A DNA stretch of 64,000 nt from Kitasatospora purpeofusca. Lineage in GTDB: Bacteria; Actinomycetota; Actinomycetes; Streptomycetales; Streptomycetaceae. Location of the stretch: the NCBI RefSeq assembly GCF_000718025.1, contig NZ_JODS01000002.1:124001-188000 (forward strand), given 5' to 3'. Positions 1 through 14,381 of this stretch are shown one piece after another; positions within the stretch are counted from its first letter, which is position 1; each line of letters opens with the position of its first letter. Below the pieces are notes generated by a model. It ran no database searches and was not told the DNA's origin. It saw only the letters and a list, made by a program, of their open reading frames with translations. The translations under genes were made by a program, and so were the position numbers.

Positions 1-32
1 CGGCGCGGCTTCGGCGGCCTGCTGGCGGCGCT

Positions 33-64
33 CCCGGCCCGGTGGCTCCCCCCACCGGGCCGGG
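33..64. terminator. strong hairpin near the window start
   Basis: A perfect 13-bp inverted repeat (CCCGGCCCGGTGG and its complement) encloses a 6-base loop. It could end a gene lying to the left of the window or terminate the leftward genes. I see no convincing gene in 1-192: the open frames there have no start, no recognisable product and no clear codon bias. Confidence 0.45.
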
Positions 65-192
65 CCACCGAGACCGGGTCCGAGCCGCTGCAACTGCGAG
101 TGGCGGCCGAGTGCGGGCTGCGAGCCTCTCGCACGCCGATCACCAACTGCCTGACTCCCGCAACTGAGTTCGCCGAGCGGATCGGCGGGGGA

Positions 193-372
193 TCAGGGGG
201 TGACGGGGAAGGACGGGACGAGGACGCCGTCGGCCGGGAAGTAGTTCACGTCGCCGGGGAAGAAGATCTGCGCACCGTGCGCGAGGCTGGTCTGCGCGCT
301 GAGGCAGATCTTCAGCTGGGTGAGGGCGAACGGCATGCCGCCGACCCAGTAGTTGATGTTGTACGAGGCCAT
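193..372 (-). CDS. small hypothetical protein (59 aa)
   Basis: Predicted 59-residue protein starting MASYNINYWVGG and ending FPVTP. I do not recognise the family. The support for coding is indirect: in this frame almost every codon ends in G or C and common streptomycete codons are used, whereas the other frames read as arginine/proline-rich shadow. There is no signal peptide or membrane segment; it is rich in aromatic residues (four Tyr, one Trp, several Phe) and has one Cys. It lies 80 bases downstream of the secreted-protein gene at 453-983 on the same strand, so the two may be co-transcribed. No strong ribosome binding site is visible at this ATG, so the start is uncertain. Confidence 0.45.
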   Translation of the reverse strand: MASYNINYWVGGMPFALTQLKICLSAQTSLAHGAQIFFPGDVNYFPADGVLVPSFPVTP

Positions 373-452
373 GCACTGGCCGCGCCCCCGGCCGGTGCGG
401 CGGTATCCCAGGTTTCTGGGTAGCGCTCCGGCCGGGGCGGGGGCAGGTGCTC

Positions 453-983
453 TCAGGCCGCCTTGACGAGCTTGAAGCCGGTGTAGGCGTGGCCGCTGTA
501 GATCTCGGTGGCCGGCCCCAGCCAGGACTTCCCGGAGGTCTTGTGGGCGACGGTGCGACGGGACTGGTCCTCCAGCTTGAAGCCGTCCTCGCCGGGGACG
601 ATCTTCCACGCCGTCGCGCAGCCGTCGGCCTTGCCCAGCTTGATGCCCTTGTCCACCGAGCACCAGGTGTCGTAGCCGGGCCAGTTGGAGCTGGTGGACC
701 GGATCGTGTAGCCCGAGTCCTTCGACTCCAGGACGACGGCGGTGCCGTTGCTGTCCGCGTCGTTCGTCAGCAGGGCCCAGTCGTTGCTGTTGTTCACCTC
801 GAACGTCACGCCGCGGTTCCCGTGGTTCGAGGCGATCAGGTAGTAGGACACACCCGTCTCGATGGCCTCCTCCGGCGAAGTGGCGTGGCCGGTGGGGGAG
901 GTGAGGCCGAGCAGCGCGGCGGCGGCGAGCGCGGCGATCCAGGCGTGGCGGGAGGAACGGGAGGCGGGGGAGGGGCTCTGCAT
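453..983 (-). CDS. secreted hypothetical protein (176 aa)
   Basis: The ATG at 983 is preceded by GGAGACGAG, a good ribosome binding site. The first 30 or so residues form a Sec signal peptide (MQSPSPASRSSRHAW, then an Ala/Leu-rich core, and a cleavage site near GHAT). The mature part is about 145 residues of beta-type sequence rich in Asn, Ser and aromatic residues (for example NSNDWALLTNDADSNGTAV and WCSVDKGIKLGK). It has two Cys (TWCSVD and DGCATA), possibly a disulfide. It ends FKLVKAA. The pattern resembles small extracellular beta-trefoil or lectin-like folds, but that is only an impression. Its own promoter probably lies in the gap up to the terminator at 1102-1151. Confidence 0.75.
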   Translation of the reverse strand: MQSPSPASRSSRHAWIAALAAAALLGLTSPTGHATSPEEAIETGVSYYLIASNHGNRGVTFEVNNSNDWALLTNDADSNGTAVVLESKDSGYTIRSTSSNWPGYDTWCSVDKGIKLGKADGCATAWKIVPGEDGFKLEDQSRRTVAHKTSGKSWLGPATEIYSGHAYTGFKLVKAA

Positions 984-1101
984 GACTCGTCTCCGGAAGG
1001 ATCGTGTACATCGGAATTCGATGCCGAGGAGAAGAGTCGCAGGCCGTCGGGCCCGCGGGGTGCGGCCCGGAGCGCGTTTCACTCGATGAGGGGAACGATG
1101 T

Positions 1102-1151
1102 TTCGCCGTTGTTCCACCGCCCCGGTCCGGGGACGGTGGAACAACGGCGAA
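1102..1151 (-). terminator. rho-independent-type terminator hairpin
   Basis: An 18-bp perfect stem (TTCGCCGTTGTTCCACCG and its complement) carries a second 6-bp stem in its loop. It begins six bases after the stop codon of the leftward repeat-protein gene. There is no U-tract, which is common for streptomycete terminators. Confidence 0.75.
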
Positions 1152-1156
1152 GGGCG

Positions 1157-2946
<1,790 letters not shown>

Positions 2947-3182
2947 AGTACGGACTCCCTGGCTCGGCGTTTCACACGGTGGGTATGCCCGCGCCTGCGT
3001 GCGCGGGCCGGCGGCGGAACGGTTGCCTACGGACCTGTCGACCGTAGGCACCGTCCCGCCGTCCGGGTGCCGCGATTGCCGGGAGCTGGCCCGAACCGGA
3101 CCTCCTCTGGCCGGAACGGACGTGTGAACTCCGGTGAAACACAAGGGAGTTGATGGAGGTGTGGGACCGGTGTCGCAGGTGC

Positions 3183-3683
3183 TCAGGGGGACGGCGGCTC
3201 GGACAGCGGCTTCGCCAGCACCAGCTCGCGGGAGACGCCGTCCGGGAGCAGGTCGCCCGGCTCGCCGGTGTCGGTGAAGCCGAGGCGCTCGTACAGGGCG
3301 ATGGCGTGGGCGTTGTGCGGCATCACGGCGAGCCGCAGGGCGGCGAAGCCCTGCCGGGCCGCCCACCCCTCGATCTCGGCGATCAGCCGGGCGCCGACGC
3401 CCCGGCCGCGCGCCTTCGGGCCGACCCACATCGAGATCAGCTCCGCATGCCCGCCCTCCGGTACCCCGGTGGCCATCGCGGCGGGCTCGCCGTCCAGGAG
3501 GGCGACGAGGTCCAGGGCGCCGGGGATCTCCAGCCGGGCGCGCCAGCGCTCCTCCCGGTCGCCCTCGCCCTGCCAGGCGGCCAGGGTGGAGCCGAAGGCG
3601 TACGGCGCCTCGGCCAGTGCGGCGAGGCGCAGCTCGCGGAAGAGCGGCCAGTCCTCGGGGGTCAGCTCCTGCAGTTCGATCAT
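3183..3683 (-). CDS. GNAT family N-acetyltransferase
   Basis: A 166-residue single-domain acetyltransferase. The N-terminal strand-helix (MIELQELTPEDWPLFRELRL) and the acetyl-CoA loop of motif A (MWVGPKARGRGVGARLI, Q/RxxGxG/A type) are clear, followed by the motif B region ending YERLGFTDTG. Members of this group acetylate small amines or protein N-termini; the substrate cannot be told from sequence. It stands alone between the leftward repeat-protein gene and the rightward cold-shock gene. Confidence 0.85.
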   Translation of the reverse strand: MIELQELTPEDWPLFRELRLAALAEAPYAFGSTLAAWQGEGDREERWRARLEIPGALDLVALLDGEPAAMATGVPEGGHAELISMWVGPKARGRGVGARLIAEIEGWAARQGFAALRLAVMPHNAHAIALYERLGFTDTGEPGDLLPDGVSRELVLAKPLSEPPSP

Positions 3684-3904
3684 GCCCGTGACCTTGCCTT
3701 CTTCCGGCCCGCGATGACAAACGGATTACCGGGCGGCGGTGGGGCCGCCGGGCGCCGGGTGCCTGTGCCGGTGCCGCCCGGTGTCGGCCGGACTGCCGGT
3801 CGCCGGTGCCGCCGGGTGCAGGAGTTCCGGTTGCGGGGGAGGGTCGGCGGCCCGACGGTCGGTGGGGAGGCGGCGTCCGCCGGCTCCCTTCCTGGAGGTG
3901 CCCG

Positions 3905-4258
3905 ATGTCCTTCCCGTCCCCCGAGCGCCGGCGCCTGGCGGCCGTGCTGTGTGTTCCGCTGCTGGCCCTCGCGGCCCTGACGGCGGCGGCGTCCGCCCCG
4001 GCGCGGGCGGACACCGCCGTCGGGGCCGCGGCGGAGCACCGGGCCGTGGTCAACCTGGGCACCGTCAAGTGGTTCAGCGATGCCAAGGGGTTCGGCTTCA
4101 TCACGCCGGCCGACGGGGGGCAGGATGTCTTCGTCCACTACTCGGACATCATCGGGGTCGGGTACCGGACCCTGACCGAGGGGCAGCTCGTTGAGTACCA
4201 GCTCGTGCAGGGGCCGAAGGGGCCGCAGGCCGTCAACGTCCTCCCGCTGCCGCTCTGA
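3905..4258 (+). CDS. cold-shock domain protein with an N-terminal export signal
   Basis: The ATG at 3905 follows GGAGGTG at ideal spacing. Residues 1-36 form a textbook signal peptide: an Arg-rich start (PERRRLAA), a hydrophobic core ([15 protein letters not shown]) and an ARA cleavage site before DT. From about residue 50 to the end is a complete cold-shock domain: [15 protein letters not shown] contains RNP1 (KGFGFI), and DVFVHYSDI is RNP2. Ordinary CspA-type proteins are about 67 aa and cytosolic, where they bind single-stranded RNA or DNA. Here the 117-aa product appears to be secreted. Alternatively translation may start internally (there is a GTG before NLGTVKW) to give a normal Csp, but the strong ribosome binding site belongs to the long form. 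It converges with the aldo/keto reductase gene, 25 bases apart. Confidence 0.85.
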   Translation: MSFPSPERRRLAAVLCVPLLALAALTAAASAPARADTAVGAAAEHRAVVNLGTVKWFSDAKGFGFITPADGGQDVFVHYSDIIGVGYRTLTEGQLVEYQLVQGPKGPQAVNVLPLPL

Positions 4259-4283
4259 CCGCCGCGGCCCCGCTCCCGCCGCC

Positions 4284-5321
<1,038 letters not shown>

Positions 5322-5339
5322 GAGAGGTCTTCCCTTCGC

Positions 5340-5362
5340 TAACGGGACTTCTGTGCCGTTAA
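5340..5362. promoter_or_regulatory. TetR-type operator 1
   Basis: A 23-bp inverted repeat of the form TAACGG-N11-CCGTTA, about 18 bases upstream of the aldo/keto reductase start. A second copy with the same half-sites lies 54 bp away. Confidence 0.65.
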
Positions 5363-5393
5363 GATGGCTCGACCCTAGCACCGTCGCGCTCGC

Positions 5394-5416
5394 TAATGGA
5401 ACAGGAATCCCGTTAA
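5394..5416. promoter_or_regulatory. TetR-type operator 2
   Basis: Second 23-bp site, TAATGG-N11-CCGTTA. Its last base is the first base of the TetR start codon, so binding here should block the regulator's own expression. Confidence 0.65.
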
Positions 5417-6021
5417 TGACAGCATCGGGCAGCATGCAGCGCCCCGGCGGCCGGACCGCCCGCGTCCGGACCGCCGTCCTCACGGCCGCCGAGGACGCCC
5501 TGGTCGAGGTCGGCTTCGCCGGGCTCGACCTCGGCGACGTCGCCCGCCGCGCCGAGGTCGGCCGCACCACCGTCTACCGGCGCTGGGGCTCGGTCGGCGC
5601 CCTGCTCGCCGACCTGCTGACCGACATGGCCGAGCAGTCCCTCCCGCGCGCCCGCACCGGCTCCCTCGCCGAGGACCTCCGCGCCAACGCCCGCCTGGTC
5701 GCCCGCACCCTCGCCGACCCCCGGCAGGGCGCCCTGTTCCGCGCCGTCCTCGTCGCCGCCACCTGCGACCGGGACGCCGCCGAGGCCCTGCACCGCTTCT
5801 ACCGCGCCCGGGTGGACGAGTGGGCCCCGTGCGTCACCGAGGCCGTCGACCGCGGCGAACTCCCGCCCGACACCGACCCCGCCGAGGTCGTCCGCGCCGT
5901 CTCCGCCCCCCTCTACTACCGCATGCTCACCACCCCCGACCCCCTCGACGAGGCCACCGCCGACCGCGCCGCCGCCGCCGCCCTCGCAGCGGCCCACGCC
6001 GGCGCCTTCCGGCGTTCCTGA
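5416..6021 (+). CDS. TetR family transcriptional regulator
   Basis: A 201-aa repressor. The DNA-binding helix-turn-helix is in residues 15-60 (AVLTAAEDALVEVGFAGLDL, then DVARRAEVGRTTVYRRWGS). The C-terminal part matches the TetR_C_11-like ligand domain (RGELPPDTDPAEVVRAVSAPLYYRML). The ATG at 5416 is chosen because it starts immediately before the DNA-binding domain and overlaps operator 2, which implies a very short leader. It most likely represses itself and the divergent aldo/keto reductase, with release by a small ligand that cannot be inferred. Confidence 0.9.
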   Translation: MTASGSMQRPGGRTARVRTAVLTAAEDALVEVGFAGLDLGDVARRAEVGRTTVYRRWGSVGALLADLLTDMAEQSLPRARTGSLAEDLRANARLVARTLADPRQGALFRAVLVAATCDRDAAEALHRFYRARVDEWAPCVTEAVDRGELPPDTDPAEVVRAVSAPLYYRMLTTPDPLDEATADRAAAAALAAAHAGAFRRS

Positions 6022-6034
6022 CGCCGCCTGCGGT

Positions 6035-6050
6035 ATACAGATTTTTGTAT
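6035..6050. promoter_or_regulatory. AT-rich inverted repeat / promoter of the XRE gene
   Basis: ATACA-N6-TGTAT lies 12 bases before the GTG of the XRE gene and overlaps a TATACAG -10-like element. It is the usual location for an autoregulatory HigA-type operator and is strikingly AT-rich for this genome. Confidence 0.5.
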
Positions 6051-6062
6051 GGAGGAGGAGCC

Positions 6063-6431
6063 GTGAACCACAGCGAGTGGAGGACCCGGCGGGCCAGGAA
6101 GCTCCTGGGTGAGACGGTCGAGGAGTCGGCGGCCTACGTGGAGGCCGGGTACGCGTTCGCGCTCGGTCAGGCGGTCTACGACCGGCGGGCCGAACTCGGG
6201 CTGTCGCAGACGGAGCTGGCCCGTCGCGCGGGCATGACGCAGCCGCAGATCTCGACGATCGAGGGCGGGGACTCGCTGCCCACGCTCCCGCTGCTCCGAC
6301 GGCTGGCGCGGGCATTGGACGCGGGGCTCACCATCGACCTCGACGGGGACGCCTCCTCCTTCGTGTTCTCCCCGCACGGAGACCGGCCGGGGGACGGCGG
6401 AGCCGCCGGGACGGGACGGTCCGCTGCCTAG
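6063..6431 (+). CDS. XRE/HigA-like helix-turn-helix regulator without a toxin partner
   Basis: A 122-aa protein starting at GTG 6063 behind GGAGGAG. Residues 30-90 hold a typical XRE helix-turn-helix (RRAELGLSQTELARRAGMTQPQISTIEGGDSL) preceded by a helical segment (EESAAYVEAGYAFALGQAVYD) often seen in HigA antitoxins. The tail is Gly/Asp-rich. HigA genes normally follow a RelE/HigB toxin gene, but the upstream neighbour is the TetR gene and there is no room for a toxin, so it is either an orphan antitoxin or a stand-alone regulator. Its TAG stop overlaps the TAG stop of the convergent GGDEF/EAL gene by two bases within a CTAG. Confidence 0.8.
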   Translation: MNHSEWRTRRARKLLGETVEESAAYVEAGYAFALGQAVYDRRAELGLSQTELARRAGMTQPQISTIEGGDSLPTLPLLRRLARALDAGLTIDLDGDASSFVFSPHGDRPGDGGAAGTGRSAA

Positions 6432-9400
6432 TCGGTAGGAGCACCGGGCCCGGCCGGTTCGTTGAGCGGGGCGGTGTGCTGTTCGATGAAGGCGCGGGCC
6501 TGGTCGGGGGTGAGGGGGCGGGCGAAGAGGTAGCCCTGGCCGAGGGGGCAGCCCATGGCGGCGAGCAGGTCGCGCTGGTCGGGGTGCTCGATGCCCTCGG
6601 CGATGACCTGCACGCCCAGGGTGTCGGCGATCCTGGCGATGCCCTCCACCAGGGCGTACTGCTGCTGGGAGAGGCTGAGGCCGTCGATGAAGGACTTGTC
6701 GATCTTCAGGATCGAGATCGGGAACTCCCGCAGGTAGGAGAGCGAGGAGTAGCCGGTGCCGAAGTCGTCGATGGCGATGCCGACGCCGAGGTCGCCCAGG
6801 GTGCGCATATCGGTGTGGACGCGGTCGTCCCGGCGCATCAGGACGGACTCGGTGAGCTCCAGGACCAGCGACTGCGGCGGGATCCCGGAGGAGCGGATCG
6901 CGCCGCGCACCACGTCCACGAAGCCCGGGTCGCGGAACTGGCGGGCCGAGACGTTGACGTTGACCCGCAGCGGCGGCAGGCCGACGGCGGCGCGGGCGGC
7001 GGAGCTGGCGGCGTGCCAGGCGGCCGTCTCCTGGGCGGCGCGCTCCAGCACCCAGGCGCCGAGCGGCACGATCTGGCCGCTCTCCTCGGCGAGGGCGATG
7101 AACTCGTCCGGCAGCACCATGCCGCGCCGGTCGTGCGGCCAGCGCACCAGTGCCTCGAAGGCCACCAGTGCCCCCGTGGCCAGGTCGACGATCGGCTGGT
7201 AGTACAGCCGGAACGCGGATTCGGCGATCGCCGTGTCCAGGTTCTCGTTCAGCTCGTGCCGCGCCACCAGGCCCGCCTGCAACGAGGGCTGGTAGTGGCA
7301 CCACTGCCGCTTGCCCGCCGACTTCGCCGAGTACAGGGCCAGGTCCGCGTGGCTCAGCAGCTCGGTGGCGTCCACGCTGTCCTCCGTCGTCGCCACCCCG
7401 ATGCTGGCCGACACCCGCACCGCGCCCGCGCTCAGCCGGAACGGCTCGGCGAACGCCGCCAGCACGCCGTCCGCGAGCGCCCCGACGTCGGCCGGCGCCA
7501 GCGCGTCCTCCACCAGCACCGCGAACTCGTCGCCGCCCAGGCGCGCCGCCGTGTCCGAGGTGCGCAGCGCCGTCGACACCCGCAGCGAGACGGCGATCAG
7601 CAGCTCGTCGCCGACCGCGTGCCCCTGGGTGTCGTTGACCATCTTGAAGTCGTCCAGGTCGATGAAGAGCACCCCGGTGACGGCGCCGCTGCGCTCGCCC
7701 CGGGAGAGCGCGTGGCCGACCCGGTCCAGGAACAGCACCCGGTTGGCCAGTCCGGTCAGCGAGTCGTGGAAGGCCCGGTGGGTGAGCTCGCGCTCCATCT
7801 GCCGCTGCTCGGTGACGTCGCGCAGGGTGAGCACCAGCCCGCCCACCGTCGGATCGGCCCGCAGGTCGTTGGCGTGCACCTCGACCTCGATCGGGGTGCC
7901 GTCGGCGCGCAGCAGCCGCCAGTGGTCGCGCTGGGCGTCCAGCCCGGAACGGCCGGGGCGCGAGGCGGGGAGGCCGGCGTCCCGGCTGCGCATCCGGGCC
8001 AGCGCCTTGCCGACCGACCGGCTGTCCTCGGTCGGGACGAGGTCGGTGATCAGGGTGCCGGAGAGGCTGTGGTAGCCGAGGACGCGTTCGGCGGAGGAGC
8101 CCGAGGCGTAGCGGACGGAGTCGTCGCCGTTGAGGATCAGGATGACGTCGCTGGCGCTCTGCACCAGGGTGCGGAAGTAGGCCTCGCTGTCGCGTCGGGT
8201 GATCTCCTGGCTCAGCATGACGCGCTCGACCGCGAACGCGGCCTGGCCGGCCAGGATCTCCAGCGAGCCCCAGAGGCTGGTCAGCTCCTGCTCGGTGCCG
8301 GTGACGATGAGGGCGCCGATCAGCGGGTCCCCGGACGGGCGCTCGGCCAGGGTGAGCGGGCAGAGCAGGGCGCTCGGCATGCCGTTCAGCCGGGTGGCGA
8401 GGTCGTTGCCGATGTCCTCGACGGACAGCAGCCTGGTCTCCCGGTAGGCGGCGAGGGCGAGCACCTCGTCGGATTCGTGCTCGGCGCCGAGCAGGTGGCG
8501 GCCGGCGCCGCGTTCGGCGTGCCGTACGTGCAGGACGCCGCCCTCGGTGACGGCGAGCAGCGCGACATGGCCGGGCTCGGTCGGCATCAGGGTGGAGGCG
8601 GCGGCCTGGACGGCGTCGGCGACCTCCTCGACGGTGACGGCCGAGGTGAGGGCGGAGCCGGCGAGTCGCAGCGCGCGTTCCCGGGCGACGGCCTGGCGGC
8701 GGGCGCGCACCACGACCGCCAGCCGGGCGAGCACCAGCAGGTAGATGAGGGCGGAGAAGGCGCCGATCACCCCGGCGTTGCTGGTGTTGCCCGCGGCGGC
8801 CTCGATCATCAGGATGGTCGGCGCGATCAGTGAGGCGGCGGTGAGCAGGGCCAGCCGGCCGGGGCCGAGGTCCGGCTGCTGGCTGGGGATGGGTCTGGTC
8901 AGCTCGACCATGGACGGGTGCAGGGCGGCCGCGCCCCAGGCGGTGTAGAAGGCGGCCCAGCCGAAGTCCACGGGGGTGCCGATGTGCCAGTTGCCGTGCA
9001 GCACGATCAGCCCGTAGGCGATGTCGGCGACCAGGAGGCCGACGGTGCCGACGGCGAGCAGTTGGAGGGAGCGGCTGACACCGCCGCGCGGCACGACCAG
9101 ACGGAGCAACAGGGCCAGCACCACGACGTCGCCCAGCGGGTAGGCGATCGAGACGGCCTTCTGGAACCAGTCGAGCTCGGGGTTCCGCGCGTAGGGGAGG
9201 ATCAGGTAGATCCAGACCAGCAGCGCCAGGCCCATGGTGAGGATCAGCGCGTCCAGCAGACTGGCCCGGTCCTGATGCGCGGTCCGCCAGCGGATGAAGC
9301 CCAACACGCCTGCCGCGTACAGCAGGTACTCGGCGAGGTAGAAGCCGTCGGCGATGGACGGGAACGGGCTGCCCAGGTGCAGGAACTGCATCTGGATGAC

Positions 9401-9631
9401 CTGGACCACCTCGCCCGCCGTGAAGCTGAGGTTGGCGAGCGCGAGCAGGTACCAGTAACTGGCGTGCGTGGGGCGGTTGAGGCGGACGCCGACCACGATG
9501 GCGGTGACGCCGCCCAGGCCGATGCCCGTCCACCAGATGATCCGCTGGGAGGGATTGGCGTAGTAGATGCCGGTGAACAGCACCATCCACGCCAGGTAAC
9601 AGGCCATCAGGCGTTGGCGCCGACGTGTCAA
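6428..9631 (-). CDS. membrane GAF-PAS-GGDEF-EAL cyclic-di-GMP turnover protein
   Basis: 1067 aa from a TTG start at 9631, chosen because GGAGGAGGT lies just upstream; an ATG 25 bases further in (9606) is an alternative. Residues 1 to about 310 contain roughly nine or ten membrane helices (a MASE-like sensor). A GAF-like segment follows (about 320-480), then PAS (about 490-610, AYFRTLVQSASDVILILNGD), GGDEF (about 620-790, with an intact RLGGDEFAVLV) and EAL (about 800-1060, with FEALVRW and DDFGTGYSSL). Both catalytic signatures look complete, so it could make and degrade c-di-GMP, the second messenger that controls BldD and development in streptomycetes. It is divergent from the MbtH-NRPS gene and converges with the XRE gene. 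Confidence 0.9.
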   Translation of the reverse strand: MTRRRQRLMACYLAWMVLFTGIYYANPSQRIIWWTGIGLGGVTAIVVGVRLNRPTHASYWYLLALANLSFTAGEVVQVIQMQFLHLGSPFPSIADGFYLAEYLLYAAGVLGFIRWRTAHQDRASLLDALILTMGLALLVWIYLILPYARNPELDWFQKAVSIAYPLGDVVVLALLLRLVVPRGGVSRSLQLLAVGTVGLLVADIAYGLIVLHGNWHIGTPVDFGWAAFYTAWGAAALHPSMVELTRPIPSQQPDLGPGRLALLTAASLIAPTILMIEAAAGNTSNAGVIGAFSALIYLLVLARLAVVVRARRQAVARERALRLAGSALTSAVTVEEVADAVQAAASTLMPTEPGHVALLAVTEGGVLHVRHAERGAGRHLLGAEHESDEVLALAAYRETRLLSVEDIGNDLATRLNGMPSALLCPLTLAERPSGDPLIGALIVTGTEQELTSLWGSLEILAGQAAFAVERVMLSQEITRRDSEAYFRTLVQSASDVILILNGDDSVRYASGSSAERVLGYHSLSGTLITDLVPTEDSRSVGKALARMRSRDAGLPASRPGRSGLDAQRDHWRLLRADGTPIEVEVHANDLRADPTVGGLVLTLRDVTEQRQMERELTHRAFHDSLTGLANRVLFLDRVGHALSRGERSGAVTGVLFIDLDDFKMVNDTQGHAVGDELLIAVSLRVSTALRTSDTAARLGGDEFAVLVEDALAPADVGALADGVLAAFAEPFRLSAGAVRVSASIGVATTEDSVDATELLSHADLALYSAKSAGKRQWCHYQPSLQAGLVARHELNENLDTAIAESAFRLYYQPIVDLATGALVAFEALVRWPHDRRGMVLPDEFIALAEESGQIVPLGAWVLERAAQETAAWHAASSAARAAVGLPPLRVNVNVSARQFRDPGFVDVVRGAIRSSGIPPQSLVLELTESVLMRRDDRVHTDMRTLGDLGVGIAIDDFGTGYSSLSYLREFPISILKIDKSFIDGLSLSQQQYALVEGIARIADTLGVQVIAEGIEHPDQRDLLAAMGCPLGQGYLFARPLTPDQARAFIEQHTAPLNEPAGPGAPTD

Positions 9632-9714
9632 CGAGCTACCTCCTCCGCGACATCACCCCGTCCTCCCGCGGTGACGGGTGGTGGGATTTCCGGGCAGGGG
9701 CTCGCGAGCGTCCG

Positions 9715-9746
9715 GGCCGGACCGGGGTGGTCCGGCCGAACGTTCG
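9715..9746. promoter_or_regulatory. paired palindromes between the GGDEF/EAL and NRPS genes
   Basis: A perfect 9-bp inverted repeat (GGCCGGACC, 5-base loop, GGTCCGGCC; 9715-9737) abuts a perfect 10-bp palindrome CGAACGTTCG (9737-9746). A -10-like TATAGT follows at 9765. The gap is divergent, so these are more likely operators than a terminator. Confidence 0.45.
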
Positions 9747-9822
9747 AAATGGGCCTTGAGTGCGTATAGTCGGAAATGTCGCACCTCCCAGCATTCTGCC
9801 GCTACAGCACGAGGTCAAGCCG

Positions 9823-13445
<3,623 letters not shown>

Positions 13446-13449
<4 letters not shown>

Positions 13450-14321
13450 CCGCCACCGCTCCCGAGGAGCTCTTCGCGGCGGTGGACGTCGCCCGGGCCC
13501 CCGCCGACGGACCGGCGGCGTTCGGCGGCGACCTCGCGCCCGGCACCCTGCTCGCCGCCTACCGGCACGGGCTGTTCCCGCTCCCGGCCGCCGACGCCTA
13601 CGCGAGCGCCTTCAACGAGGCCCGCTACGAGGAGGCGGTGGAGACCGGCCGGATCGCCCTGCTGCCGGGGTCCGAGCACACCGACCCGTACGCGCTCGCC
13701 TGGTGGTCGCCCGACCCCCGCCCCCTCCTCGCCCCCGACGGTGTGCGGCTCGGCAGCAAGCTCTCCCGCCTGCTGCGCAACCGGCTGGACTGGTCGACCA
13801 CCGCCGACGCCGCCTTCGAGCAGGTGCTCGCGGCCTGCGCCGAGGGCCGCGAACCCCCGTGGCTCACCCGGGACCTGCGGGAGGCGCTCACCGCCCTGCA
13901 CCGGCTGGGCGCGGCCCACAGCGTCGAGGTGTGGGAGGCGGGGGAACTGGTCGGAGGGGTGTTCGGGATCGCGGCGGGGCCGGTGCTCAGCCTGGACTCG
14001 ATGTTCCACCGCCGCCCGGACGCCGCCCGGGTCGCGGTCGCCGACCTCGCCGCCCGCTTCGCCGCCGCCGGGGGCCGGCTGCTGGACGCCCAGTGGGACT
14101 CCCCGCACGTGCGCTCCCTGGGCGCCGCCCCGCAGCCCCGGGCCCACTACCTCGCCGCGCTCGCCGCCGGGACCGGGCCGGGGGCCGCGACGGTGGCGCC
14201 GTTGGACACCGCCCGGCTCCCGGCCGTCCGGCTGGCACCCGCGAAGCCCCGCCCGCCGTGGCCGCCCGGCCACCGGCACGCGCGCGGACACCGTCCCGCC
14301 GCGAGCACCGATCGCGGTTGA
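13446..14321 (+). CDS. aat: leucyl/phenylalanyl-tRNA-protein transferase homologue
   Basis: A 291-aa member of the L/F-transferase family. Recognisable signatures are LLAAYRHGLFPLP near the start, LAWWSPDPRPLL, a Trp/Arg core segment (EPPWLTRDLREALTALHRLGAAHSVEVWEAGELVGGVFGIAAG), SLDSMFHR and LLDAQWDSPHVRSLGA. The family transfers Leu, Phe or Met from aminoacyl-tRNA to a free alpha-amino group. The classical enzyme marks proteins for the N-end rule, while cluster-borne relatives form amide bonds in small molecules. Its four-base overlap with the NRPS strongly favours the second role here: adding an aminoacyl group to the amino acid held on the carrier domain. It has about 50 more residues than the E. 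coli enzyme, mostly at the ends. Confidence 0.85.
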
Positions 14322-14381
14322 CGCCCCGGTGCACGCCGGCCCGGTCGGCCCGGCCGGGCGGGTTCGGTTTCGGGACGGGCG

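Noticed and set aside
1..192. Possible end of a gene entering from the left
   Set aside because: Open frames exist but none has a convincing product, and the hairpin at 33-64 would fall inside them.
9760..9822. GTG at 9760 as the start of the MbtH-NRPS protein
   Set aside because: The extra 21 residues do not look like MbtH sequence, and a -10-like TATAGT at 9765 would lie inside the gene. GTG 9823 with GAGGT upstream is preferred but not proven.
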